Positions 54,458-63,308 of a stretch of DNA of 64,000 nucleotides are shown here, in pieces. The DNA comes from Ruegeria sp. SCSIO 43209. Its GTDB lineage: Bacteria > Pseudomonadota > Alphaproteobacteria > Rhodobacterales > Rhodobacteraceae. The first letter of the stretch is position 1. Each line of letters starts with the position of its first letter. The DNA lies in assembly GCF_019904295.1 (NCBI RefSeq), contig NZ_CP065359.1:1513001-1577000 (forward strand), given 5' to 3'. Under the pieces are notes generated by a model. That model was given only the letters and a program-made list of their open reading frames with translations. It was not told the DNA's origin and did no database searches. The translations under genes were made by a program, and so were the position numbers.

Positions 54458-55327
54458 ATGACCCAATCAGACCCGGACACTATCGAGAACTATTTTCACA
54501 ACCACGCCCCAAGATCCATACGCTCGGCTATTGAAGAGGCCAAGAAGGGTGAAATTCTGAACCCGACCTACCCCTACTCCAAAAAGCTTAAAGGCAAGGA
54601 ATACGATCAGCAGATGGAAGGTCTGCAGATTGAGCTGGTCAAGATGCAGCGATGGGTCAAGGAGAACGACCAGCGCATCGCTATCCTGTTCGAGGGCCGT
54701 GACGCCGCTGGCAAAGGCGGAACCATCAAAAGGTTCCGCGAGAATTTGAACCCAAGGGGCGCGCGGAACGTGGCGCTTAGCAAACCCTCGGACGCAGAAC
54801 GCAGCCAATGGTATTTCCAACGCTATATCTCTCATCTCCCATCGGCTGGTGAAATCGTGTTTTTTGATCGCAGTTGGTATAATCGGGGCGTTGTCGAAAA
54901 TGTCTTTGGCTTCTGCACGACGGAAGAGCGTGAACGTTTTTTCAGGCAGGTCCTGCCCTTGGAAACCGGGTTTAGCAACGATGGCATACATATCTTCAAG
55001 TTCTGGCTGAATGTCGGGCGCGCCGAGCAGCTTAACCGCTTTCTTGCCCGCGAAACCGACCCTCTGAAGCAGTGGAAACTCAGCCCGATCGACATCGCAG
55101 GCCTACACAAATGGGACGAATACAGCCAGTCGATTACCGAAACCCTTACACGAAGCCATTCCGAAAACTGCCCTTGGACGATCATTCGATCAGATGACAA
55201 GAAACGCGCCCGGCTGGCAGCCATTCGCACCGTGCTAAGCCAACTCGACTACGAAGGCAAAAACCTGGAAGTGGTGGGCATGCCGGATGAAAAGATCAGT
55301 GGTGGTCCGGAAATCTGGGATGCATAA
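54458..55327 (+). CDS. ppk2: Polyphosphate kinase 2
   Basis: Transfers phosphate between polyphosphate and nucleotides. The 289-residue single-domain PPK2 has Walker A FEGRDAAGKGG, Walker B VFFDRSWYNRG and the lid region EERERFFRQVLPLE. The length points to a class I enzyme acting on nucleoside diphosphates; class III cannot be excluded. A GAGG ribosome binding site precedes the ATG. A TetR gene follows 83 bases downstream. Confidence 0.93.
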   Translation: MTQSDPDTIENYFHNHAPRSIRSAIEEAKKGEILNPTYPYSKKLKGKEYDQQMEGLQIELVKMQRWVKENDQRIAILFEGRDAAGKGGTIKRFRENLNPRGARNVALSKPSDAERSQWYFQRYISHLPSAGEIVFFDRSWYNRGVVENVFGFCTTEERERFFRQVLPLETGFSNDGIHIFKFWLNVGRAEQLNRFLARETDPLKQWKLSPIDIAGLHKWDEYSQSITETLTRSHSENCPWTIIRSDDKKRARLAAIRTVLSQLDYEGKNLEVVGMPDEKISGGPEIWDA

Positions 55328-55410
55328 GCTAATTGTAACACTCTGCTCAGCCTATGCTGGATTAGGCCCTAGCCGCTGCATATATATAATAAAACGCGCC
55401 TGAGGCCGGG

Positions 55411-56025
55411 ATGACGAAACGCGGATATCACCACGGAAACCTAAAGCAAGCCTTGATGGAGGCCGCCTTATCCCTGATCGAACAGAAGGGACCGACCGGT
55501 TTTACATTGTCAGAGGCCGCAAAGACCGCTGGGGTCACTCCTGCCGCCGTTTATCGCCATTTCGAAGGGCGTGAGGACCTGATCGCCGAGGCTGCGCGGC
55601 AGGGGTTTGAGATGTTCGCCGACCTGATGCAATTTGCCTATGACAAAGGGCAACCCTCGGCACTTGCGGCGTTTGAGGCCACGGGCCGCGCCTATCTGGC
55701 CTTTGCCCGCAAGCACCCCGGCTATTATATTGCGATGTTCGAAAGCGGGATTTCAATCAATCGTACACCGGAACTGGCGCTGGCCGCGAACCGGGCCAAA
55801 AACGTGCTTGAAAAGGCCGCCAGCGATCTGTCGCAGCATATTCCGCCGGAGAAGCGTCCGCCCGCTTCGATGTTCAGCGCCCATATCTGGGCCATGAGCC
55901 ATGGTGTTGTCGAACTTTTCGCACGCAATACCGGCGCAAGTTCCCCCTTCCCGCCTGAAGACCTTCTGGAGAGCGGAATTGGAATCTATCTGCGCGGTTT
56001 GGGTCTGGTCGCACAGGACGAATAA
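55411..56025 (+). CDS. TetR-family transcriptional regulator
   Basis: A 204-residue regulator. The helix-turn-helix lies at about residues 10-55 (GFTLSEAAKTAGVTPAAVYRHFEGREDLIAEAA). The C-terminal ligand domain contains HPGYYIAMFESG and HIWAMSHGVVELFA, similar to the WHG-type TetR C-terminal domain. Its ligand and targets are unknown; ppk2 just upstream on the same strand is the nearest candidate. GAGG precedes the ATG. Confidence 0.9.
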   Translation: MTKRGYHHGNLKQALMEAALSLIEQKGPTGFTLSEAAKTAGVTPAAVYRHFEGREDLIAEAARQGFEMFADLMQFAYDKGQPSALAAFEATGRAYLAFARKHPGYYIAMFESGISINRTPELALAANRAKNVLEKAASDLSQHIPPEKRPPASMFSAHIWAMSHGVVELFARNTGASSPFPPEDLLESGIGIYLRGLGLVAQDE

Positions 56026-56036
56026 GACCCTGCCAG

Positions 56037-57371
56037 TCAATCACTTTCGCGGGCGGTCCCGCCGTCGATCAACGGGACTCCCGCTGCCCTCACGCCTGCA
56101 ATAAGCGCATCAACCGGTTGCGACTCTTTGAATACGCGGCGTTTCAGGGCCTCCAGCGGAAAACCAGGCCAAGTTTTCTGGTAAACATTGGCGAGACGCT
56201 GTGCCTCGACTTGTTCGCCATTGTTCCAATGCGCGGCCATCAGATAGGCCGCTGATATCGGCCCAAATGGTCCTCCGCGCTCGATCGTGTCCTCGTAAGT
56301 TCGGATCGCCGCTGCATAGTCTCCGGTATGAAAATGCGCAGACCCTAGTACATTGCCAAAGACAAGCCCGCCGCTGCGTTCCGCAAGCTCTTCATACCAT
56401 TCAGATTGCGCCAGGATCCGCTCGAAATTCAGAGTATAGAGTGAAATAAGTGCATCGAACTCAGCGACATGCGGATCGGTGGGGGCCAGATCAACGGCTC
56501 TGCGAGACAGGGCTGATGCCCGATCGTAATTGCCCAGTGCAAATTCCAGCCAGGCCCGCGCCGAAAGCGCCCAAGCCTCATCAGGTGCGATATCCATCGC
56601 ATGGGCGCTTTTTTCATCGGCAGACTTCAAATACTTTTCTGCATCCGGTTCAAAGAACAACAAAATGGCCAGCATGGTCTCGACCTGTGCCGCTCCGGCA
56701 TAGCCGCAGAAAAAGAGTGGATCTCGTTCAATCGCCGTCTCAAAAATCAGCAAAGCCGGTTGCAGGCGCGATAGGTCAACGACGGGGAACATCACATCGC
56801 GGCCAGCACTACAAAGGTTTATCGCTTCTACCCGCGCGGGAGATACGTCATAAATCGCGCTTTGCCCTCGGCCCACAGCGCTGCGAGGCTCATTCTTTGA
56901 GTAATAGCCTGATACCCAGATGCCTAAGCCAATCAAAGCCAGAAAGAACGCGATGACCAACGCGCTTCGCCGAATGCCCTGTGGGTTCTGGGCTTGCGAA
57001 CTCCCCAGCGTAAATTCGGGTGCATAGCTACCGACAGGCAGTGAAATCACCACGGGATCAGCTTCGCCATCACCTCCGTAGTAAGCTTTTAGCTTTCGCC
57101 TGACACGACCCGCATCAACGCGCACAACCCCTTCCCGCTTGGTCAAGTCGTCGGCGCTGTAACCATAAACATCCATGGCAATGGTCTTGGCGCGGATCTC
57201 ATCCGTGCGGCCCGCAAGCGCTTCGGTCACGACATAGCTAAGAAAGGCCCGCATTCGGGCAGATCCTTTGAAGCCACCTGAGTTCAATACCCGCTCAAGA
57301 GCACTTCGCACTTCCTCATCCGAGAAAGAAAGCGCTGTGTCACGTTGTTTGTTATCCGCCTGGGCAGTCAA
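56037..57371 (-). CDS. Membrane-anchored one-component regulator: wHTH, one TM helix, TPR domain
   Basis: A 444-residue protein. Residues about 10-120 form a conserved DNA-binding-like domain (SARMRAFLSYVVTEALAGR, AMDVYGYSADDLTKREGVVRVDAGRVRRKL). One membrane helix follows at about 135-157 (ALVIAFFLALIGLGIWVSGYY), then a periplasmic part of about 285 residues with TPR-like helices. The layout resembles CadC/ToxR regulators that sense outside signals directly. The start is TTG, with AAGGA six bases before it. It is divergent from the sulfatase operon, which is its likely target. Confidence 0.8.
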   Translation of the reverse strand: MTAQADNKQRDTALSFSDEEVRSALERVLNSGGFKGSARMRAFLSYVVTEALAGRTDEIRAKTIAMDVYGYSADDLTKREGVVRVDAGRVRRKLKAYYGGDGEADPVVISLPVGSYAPEFTLGSSQAQNPQGIRRSALVIAFFLALIGLGIWVSGYYSKNEPRSAVGRGQSAIYDVSPARVEAINLCSAGRDVMFPVVDLSRLQPALLIFETAIERDPLFFCGYAGAAQVETMLAILLFFEPDAEKYLKSADEKSAHAMDIAPDEAWALSARAWLEFALGNYDRASALSRRAVDLAPTDPHVAEFDALISLYTLNFERILAQSEWYEELAERSGGLVFGNVLGSAHFHTGDYAAAIRTYEDTIERGGPFGPISAAYLMAAHWNNGEQVEAQRLANVYQKTWPGFPLEALKRRVFKESQPVDALIAGVRAAGVPLIDGGTARESD

Positions 57372-57493
57372 GAACTATCCTTTCATGACAATGGCTTGAC
57401 CCCATGGTGCTACGGTAGCATGCGGCTTAATACGTTCAAGTCATATTCTAGGGAATGCATGCTTTATGAGTAATTTCCACGAAGGCAACGCGG

Positions 57494-57772
57494 ATGGACG
57501 AAGAAGACTTCTTTGACGCACAATTCCCGGGAACCTCCGTTCTGCTGCGAAACATGCGCGCCCAAGACAGTGAGTTCGACCGGATTTGCCTCGACTATCA
57601 GGAGATGATGACCGAGCTGGCTCAGTCTCCTCTTTCCGACACGGGCGTTCGCCCTCGGTACCTCGCGGATTTGGCGGAAACCGTTTCTGATTTGCGAAGC
57701 TCTATCGAAGCAAAGCTGTCAGACGTTCCGGGTACGCTTGGGCATATGGATAAAACGAAAGGCTTGAAATGA
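57494..57772 (+). CDS. Small acidic helical protein, first gene of the sulfatase operon
   Basis: A 92-residue cytoplasmic protein, acidic at the N-terminus, mostly helical by composition, without signal peptide or cysteine pair (a single Cys). I do not recognise a family. It stands first in the operon, and its stop overlaps the first sulfatase start by 4 bases, so co-translation is likely. AAGG lies upstream of the ATG. A role in regulation or assembly of the locus is only a guess. Confidence 0.7.
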   Translation: MDEEDFFDAQFPGTSVLLRNMRAQDSEFDRICLDYQEMMTELAQSPLSDTGVRPRYLADLAETVSDLRSSIEAKLSDVPGTLGHMDKTKGLK

Positions 57773-59409
57773 CCCTGAAACACATTTTGCCCGCGCTAAT
57801 CCTGACTGCAGGTTCGGCATATGCCCAACAGAACCCGATTATTCACGATGGTGAGTTCGAATTTCTGCGTGCCCAGTTCGGCACGGTCTGGGATGCCCAG
57901 GACATTGAGATTGACGCGAAACTGGCCGAAATCCGCGACGCAAACGGGGGCAAACCACCCAATATCCTGTACATCCTGATCGACGACATCAGCTTTGGTC
58001 AGATGGGTGATCGCAAGATGAACTACGTCATGGGCATCGAAACGCCCAGCATCAACCAGTTCGCCACCGAAGGTTTGTCGCTGATGCGAATGTACACGGA
58101 ACCCTCGTGCACGCCGACACGAACGGCGATGCTGACCGGGCGACATCCGGTGCGTGCCGGTGTGACAGAAGTCAAAGTGGCTCTGGTAGGCGAAGGCCTT
58201 CCAGCCAGCGAGGTGACCCTGCCCGAGATCCTAAAAGAGGTTGGCTACAACACCGTGCATGTTGGCAAGTGGCACCAAGGTGACATCGAACAGGCCTACC
58301 CCCACAACCAAGGTTTCGATTGGGCCGCCTTCCCCCTGCATCAACAAGTTCAACTGAGCCTCATGACCCCCGAGGCGATGCGCGCGAATAACATGCTCGG
58401 ATACGTGCCCGAGGGGCAGAACAATCAGTTTCTGCTGGATGAGCGTTTCAAACCCTACGGACTGGTGACTGGTGTCGAGGCAGAAGCAGGCGGCACCGCC
58501 CGAGAGGTGGATATGTCACCGGGCGAGGTCTGGACCCAAGCCAAGTATGAAGCGATGAACGAGAGGTATCAGCGTCAGGCTCTTGAGCAATTGGAGCGTG
58601 CCGCAGCCGAGGAAGAACCGTTTTTCCTGCAATATTGGCCGCTCTACCCGCTGAATTTCGTTTATTCCGAGAACGCGATCTCTCGCAACGGCGGGTTTCA
58701 TGCTGACAAACTGCAACTACTGGATGGCTGGATCGGTGACCTGCTGGTCAAGCTCGAAGAAACCGGAGAAGCCGACAACACGATTGTGGTTTTGATGGCC
58801 GACAATGGACTGATGTACCACTACGAAGGAACTTCGGGGCTCAATCAACTGATCTATCGTGGCGGTAAGACCCAACATCTGGAAGGTGGCGTACGCACGG
58901 ATGCATTCATTCGCTGGCCCGGAGTAATCGAGGCTGACAGCGCCGCCGGAGATATCTTTCATGTGTCTGATATCTATACCACAATGGCTCGGATCGCAGG
59001 CGCGACTGATCATATCCCGCGCGACCGCATCATCGACGGTGTCGATCAGACCGCCCTGCTGCTGAACGGTGAAGGCAACGGTCGCCGCGATTATGTATAC
59101 GTCTATGAAGGCCCGGTTTTGCGCTCGGTGGTCAAGCAGGAATTCAAGATGCACCTGCCCGCGCCCGGCCAACCCGGAGCGGCGGCCCCGACCTTCAACA
59201 TCTATCGTGATCCACGCGAACTGCACCCTTTGGTCGGTTACTCACTTTGGGCCGGAGCGTCGTTTCAGGACATGATCAAACGCCATCAGAAGATGATCGC
59301 GAAACACCCGCATTCCGAAATCGGGCGCGGCATCCCCTACGAGGGCATCGACAACCTGCGCCCGGAATCTGAACTGGCTCGCGATGTGTTCACCAGCTGG
59401 CAGCAGTGA
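57769..59409 (+). CDS. Exported type I sulfatase, first paralogue
   Basis: A 546-residue sulfatase with a signal peptide (cleavage after AYA near residue 19). Metal ligands are in LIDDISFG. The formylglycine precursor Cys is in SCTPTRTAMLTGRHP (CxPxR). HVGKWHQG has the conserved Lys/His, and a later ADNG supplies Asp/Asn. The mature enzyme hydrolyses a sulfate ester in the periplasm or outside the cell, once the Cys is oxidised by a formylglycine-generating enzyme, which is not encoded here. The substrate is unknown. Confidence 0.9.
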   Translation: MTLKHILPALILTAGSAYAQQNPIIHDGEFEFLRAQFGTVWDAQDIEIDAKLAEIRDANGGKPPNILYILIDDISFGQMGDRKMNYVMGIETPSINQFATEGLSLMRMYTEPSCTPTRTAMLTGRHPVRAGVTEVKVALVGEGLPASEVTLPEILKEVGYNTVHVGKWHQGDIEQAYPHNQGFDWAAFPLHQQVQLSLMTPEAMRANNMLGYVPEGQNNQFLLDERFKPYGLVTGVEAEAGGTAREVDMSPGEVWTQAKYEAMNERYQRQALEQLERAAAEEEPFFLQYWPLYPLNFVYSENAISRNGGFHADKLQLLDGWIGDLLVKLEETGEADNTIVVLMADNGLMYHYEGTSGLNQLIYRGGKTQHLEGGVRTDAFIRWPGVIEADSAAGDIFHVSDIYTTMARIAGATDHIPRDRIIDGVDQTALLLNGEGNGRRDYVYVYEGPVLRSVVKQEFKMHLPAPGQPGAAAPTFNIYRDPRELHPLVGYSLWAGASFQDMIKRHQKMIAKHPHSEIGRGIPYEGIDNLRPESELARDVFTSWQQ

Positions 59410-59508
59410 AGGCTACAGAAATTCCTGTTTAAATATGATAATGTTTTAATGTGAAATCAGCGGCAGGAGTGTTTGCGTTCCGCCCAGTACATGATCGGGG
59501 GATATCGA

Positions 59509-61176
59509 ATGAAGATTTCAGGGGTATTGGTTTTATTCGCCAGCCTTGCCGCGCGCAGCACGTTCGCGCAAGAAAACCCAATCCAACACGATGCCGAATT
59601 CTATATCTTGCAAGCACAGCGCGCAGAGCAATGGGCCCAGGATGATATGGCTGTGGATGAAGCCCTGGCTGCATTTCGCGAAGGCAACAACGGTAAGCCA
59701 CCGAACATCATCAGCGTTCTGATCGATGATCTGGGATTCGGCGACATGGGGATACCCGAGTTGAACGCCGTTCGGGGTTATTCGACGCCGAATATCAACG
59801 ATTTCTCCGACGACGCGATGCGCATGGTTCGGATGTATACCGAACCCTCTTGCACCCCTACTCGCGTCGCCCAAATGACAGGGCGGCTGCCTGTACGCAT
59901 GGGAATGGGTGATACCACCGTTGATATTGCCGGCTTTGGCCTGCCGGGGGCAGAAGTGACGTTGGCCGAAGTGCTGAAACAGGTTGGTTACGCAACCAGC
60001 CATGTTGGCAAGTGGCACATGGGAGATATCGCGGAAAGTTGGGCGATGAACCAAGGCTTTGACTATGCGCAACACGCCATTCACCAGCAGGGTCAGCTGA
60101 CAATTTTCAATGATGATGCAATCAAAGAGCAGGTCTCGGTCGCGATCAGAGATTATGATGACAAATACACGCTGGACGGTTGGTTCAGGCCGGACGCCTC
60201 AGCGATGATGACCGTCATCGAAGGCGAAACAGGCGGTCCTATTCGCGAAATTCGGATGGAGTCAGGTGAGCGCTGGAATGCGGCCAAATACGATGAGATG
60301 AACCAGGCCTTTCAGGACAAAACCTTGTCAGAGCTTGAACGTCTTGCCAGCGACGATACCCCCTTTTTCCTGCAATATTGGCCGATGATCCCTCTGGATA
60401 ATACCCGCGCCGGACGTTCTGGTCCCGAAAGCGCGAATGGCGGTCTCTATGTCGACAAGATGCAACTTTTGGATCAATGGCTGGGTGATTTGTTCGCCAG
60501 CATGGCAGAGTTGGGGGTCAGCGAGAATACCATCGTCATCGTTATGGGGGACAACGGCCACTTTACCAAATACGCCCCGCAATCGGGCTATACTCCGATG
60601 ATATATGCTGGTGGCAAAGGGGATACGACCGAGGGCGGTGTTCGGGTCGATGCCTTTATTCGCTGGCCGGGGATGATTCAGGCAGATGGTTTGCTGAACA
60701 GCATCATTCACGTGTCGGACCTTTATACAACGCTTTCACGTTTTGCGGGGGCCGAGCAATACATCCCGCGAGATCGTCTGGTGGATGGCGTCGATCAATC
60801 CGCAGCGCTATTGTTTGCGGACGAAGCCAAAGCGCGCAGAGATCACGTGATCATCTATTCGGTGAACAAACCCGAGGCGATCGTTAAGGACCAGCTTAAG
60901 CTCAAACTGCCGGGAGCCGGGGAAAGCGCCATTCTGGCAAAGTTCTTTGATCTCTACCGGGACACGCGCGAGGAATATTCAGTCTCGACCGAGGTTGGCG
61001 CCTGGGGCGGGCAGGAATTCGCACGCATCCTTGGCCGACACATGGCCCGCAAAGAGAAATTCCCCGACACGCCACCCGCGTATGGCGTGCCCTATGAAGG
61101 GATCGAGAACCTGCGCCCCGAAACCCAACAAGCGGTCGAGGCTTTCCTGATCAAAAGCCAATCCCCGCAGCAATAG
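59509..61176 (+). CDS. Exported type I sulfatase, second paralogue
   Basis: A 555-residue sulfatase similar along its length to the preceding one: both share the post-signal ENPI-HD-EF segment, the CTPTR formylglycine site, HVGKWH, FFLQYWP and the C-terminal YEGI-NLRPE. Metal residues appear in LIDDLGFG and MGDNGHF. A signal peptide ends near residue 20 (after TFA). ATG 59509 follows GGGGAT. The two differ clearly in the middle third, so they probably act on different sulfated substrates rather than being a fresh duplication. Confidence 0.9.
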   Translation: MKISGVLVLFASLAARSTFAQENPIQHDAEFYILQAQRAEQWAQDDMAVDEALAAFREGNNGKPPNIISVLIDDLGFGDMGIPELNAVRGYSTPNINDFSDDAMRMVRMYTEPSCTPTRVAQMTGRLPVRMGMGDTTVDIAGFGLPGAEVTLAEVLKQVGYATSHVGKWHMGDIAESWAMNQGFDYAQHAIHQQGQLTIFNDDAIKEQVSVAIRDYDDKYTLDGWFRPDASAMMTVIEGETGGPIREIRMESGERWNAAKYDEMNQAFQDKTLSELERLASDDTPFFLQYWPMIPLDNTRAGRSGPESANGGLYVDKMQLLDQWLGDLFASMAELGVSENTIVIVMGDNGHFTKYAPQSGYTPMIYAGGKGDTTEGGVRVDAFIRWPGMIQADGLLNSIIHVSDLYTTLSRFAGAEQYIPRDRLVDGVDQSAALLFADEAKARRDHVIIYSVNKPEAIVKDQLKLKLPGAGESAILAKFFDLYRDTREEYSVSTEVGAWGGQEFARILGRHMARKEKFPDTPPAYGVPYEGIENLRPETQQAVEAFLIKSQSPQQ

Positions 61177-61221
61177 CACGGTGTCGCCGTCGTCATTCAC
61201 TCAAGTTTCTAGGATCATCAC

Positions 61222-62466
61222 ATGCTTGGATTACTCCTATTCGCACTGGGTTTAATCGGATCACTTGGGATCGGGTTCGTCTACTTCCGTGATTTGGGCG
61301 ACGTGTCCCAGATGCTGTTGAAGGTAAAGCGCGAGAATATGGTGCGTTTCATCCGCAATGAATACCGCTTGATTGCCATCGGGTTGGGCGCATTTGCTCT
61401 CGCAACGCTCGCGCATTTCGCCCTGGGAGCCGGGCCGTTCTGGCTTTGGCTCATTGCCGCTTTACTTGTTCTACTTCTCTATGGCTTTCCCTATGTCTGG
61501 GTTCATCTAGGTCTGAGAAATCAGCTAAATGACGCGCAGTATTTTCCCATCGACGAGGCCCGCAAATATGTCGGGCCGACTGCCCCCGTGATGGTGATTG
61601 AGAATGACGGCCATGCCCGAGCCCATCCTGATGCACAAATCATGCGCCCACATTTGGCGGGCGACGACAAAGGGCTGGGCGGAGAAGACGTCGTGATGAC
61701 CTATTGCGCCATGGCCAATCTCGGTCAGGGCTATGCGCCAAGCATCGAAGGCAAACGGCTGAACCTTGAGGTTCTCGCCCAGCATGGCAACAACCTGATC
61801 CTGCGGGACAACGATACTGGCGAGCCCATCCAGCACATATACGGTTTTCGCGAAGCGGATCGTGACACAAATGCACACGGTCTCGCGTGCCCTCTGCGGC
61901 CCGAAGCGCAGATGACACCCTGGCCAACCTATCGGATGACTTTCCGTGGATTTCAAAAGGCTTTCCCGGAAGGCGAGGTGTTTTTGAACAAACCCTCCCC
62001 AAACCCCTTGCTGCGGCTGCTGGACATGATGACCGAGATCACGTTCGGCTGGGGCATTGGCCGCCAGCATCAGGAAGAGGCTCCGGTGATGGACAACATG
62101 GACCGTTCGGACAATCGGCTGCCGAATAAAACCTATGTCTGGGGGATCACAATCGGACAGGATGCCACCTGCTGGACCGACGATTTCGTTGTCGACAACG
62201 ATTGGATCGTCAACGCGCGTGTCGGCGGGCGGGATATCGTCGTCAGCCTCGATCCAAAATTTGAAAGCTTGGGCGTTTGGTACAATGACAGCGGTCAGCC
62301 CGTGACCCAATGTGACTTTTGGGGAATGTCTGATCAGGGCCAACTGCAACGGGTCGAAACTCTGCGCGCAGGCGTGTTCTGGCATGTCTGGTCCGAGTTT
62401 TTTCCTAGCACCGATATCAATCGCGTCGGAGACGGCGCAGGCAAACCCGAAGACGTGGCAGCATGA
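61222..62466 (+). CDS. DUF3179 membrane protein
   Basis: A 414-residue protein with three N-terminal membrane helices (about 1-22, 48-68, 72-96) and a large domain matching DUF3179: PVMVIENDGHARAHPDAQIM and VVMTYCAMANLGQGY with a conserved Cys, and later CPLRPEAQMTPW and FWHVWSEFFP. DUF3179 domains are usually secreted or lipid-anchored and of unknown function. Its placement after two exported sulfatases suggests that the domain faces the periplasm and belongs to the same process. AGGA precedes the ATG. Confidence 0.82.
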   Translation: MLGLLLFALGLIGSLGIGFVYFRDLGDVSQMLLKVKRENMVRFIRNEYRLIAIGLGAFALATLAHFALGAGPFWLWLIAALLVLLLYGFPYVWVHLGLRNQLNDAQYFPIDEARKYVGPTAPVMVIENDGHARAHPDAQIMRPHLAGDDKGLGGEDVVMTYCAMANLGQGYAPSIEGKRLNLEVLAQHGNNLILRDNDTGEPIQHIYGFREADRDTNAHGLACPLRPEAQMTPWPTYRMTFRGFQKAFPEGEVFLNKPSPNPLLRLLDMMTEITFGWGIGRQHQEEAPVMDNMDRSDNRLPNKTYVWGITIGQDATCWTDDFVVDNDWIVNARVGGRDIVVSLDPKFESLGVWYNDSGQPVTQCDFWGMSDQGQLQRVETLRAGVFWHVWSEFFPSTDINRVGDGAGKPEDVAA

Positions 62467-62546
62467 AAGAACGAACAATGCGCCTGGCTAGGTTGGCATG
62501 AGGCGACAATAGAAATCAATTCAAGGTTCTTGGCGGGAGACGGAAA

Positions 62547-63299
62547 ATGGATGTGACAGTAAAGTGGACAGGATTGGCGCTTGGCCTCGCAATGGCAGGT
62601 TCGATGGCACCAATGGCCTTGGCCCAACAGTCGGACTGGTCATATGAGGCCTCAATCTATCTTTTCATGCCGGAAACTGAGACCTCACTCAGCACACCGA
62701 TGGGTACACTGGATGGCACCCTGAGTTTTTCCGATGCGTTGGACAATCTCGATTTTGCCTTCATGGCCGCGTTTGCCGCCACAAATGGCCGGTGGTCCCT
62801 GTTGGCCGACTATAACTATACCAATCTGTCTTTCAGCAGTGACACTCCCGGCCCTGCCAGCTCAGGCTTGGACACATCCTTTACCACGCAATTTCTCAGC
62901 GGCTATGTCGGCTATAGGGTCTACGAGGATCAAACCGCGAATGTGGATATTGTCGGTGGATTCAGGTGGTTCAGCACGGAAACCGACTTTGAATTGCAAC
63001 CAGGCGCGGCCCCCGGCCGTCGAACAACGGTTGATTCAAGCTGGACCGATCCCGTGATCGGGGCCCGCGCACGCGTCAAGTTCTCGGACAAATGGTCAGG
63101 AACTGGGTTTGTAGACTATGGCGGCTTCCGCAGTGGCAGCGAGACATGGCAGGTTCTGCTGACAGCCGACTATGCGATTAATGATCGTTGGCTGATCCGC
63201 GGTGGATACCGCTATATCTCATTCGACCACGATATCGACGGAAACGATTTCAAGTTCGACCAATCCGGTCCACTGATTGGCGCGACCTACCGCTTTTGA
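62547..63299 (+). CDS. Outer-membrane beta-barrel protein
   Basis: A 250-residue protein with a signal peptide (cleavage after ALA near residue 26) and about eight to ten amphipathic strands. It ends in the typical C-terminal aromatic strand LIGATYRF, which is recognised by the barrel assembly machinery. It resembles small OmpA-like or Omp25-like barrels, and could be a channel or adhesin. GGGAGA lies upstream of the ATG. It closes the sulfatase/DUF3179 group and converges on livF. Confidence 0.8.
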   Translation: MDVTVKWTGLALGLAMAGSMAPMALAQQSDWSYEASIYLFMPETETSLSTPMGTLDGTLSFSDALDNLDFAFMAAFAATNGRWSLLADYNYTNLSFSSDTPGPASSGLDTSFTTQFLSGYVGYRVYEDQTANVDIVGGFRWFSTETDFELQPGAAPGRRTTVDSSWTDPVIGARARVKFSDKWSGTGFVDYGGFRSGSETWQVLLTADYAINDRWLIRGGYRYISFDHDIDGNDFKFDQSGPLIGATYRF

Positions 63300-63308
63300 G
63301 CGGCTTTT
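63290..63308 (+). terminator. Short terminator at the end of the sulfatase operon
   Basis: CCGCT (63290-63294) and AGCGG (63299-63303) flank a 4-base loop and are followed by CTTTT. The stem overlaps the stop codon of the barrel gene, and the T-run lies just before the livF stop on the other strand. Confidence 0.4.
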
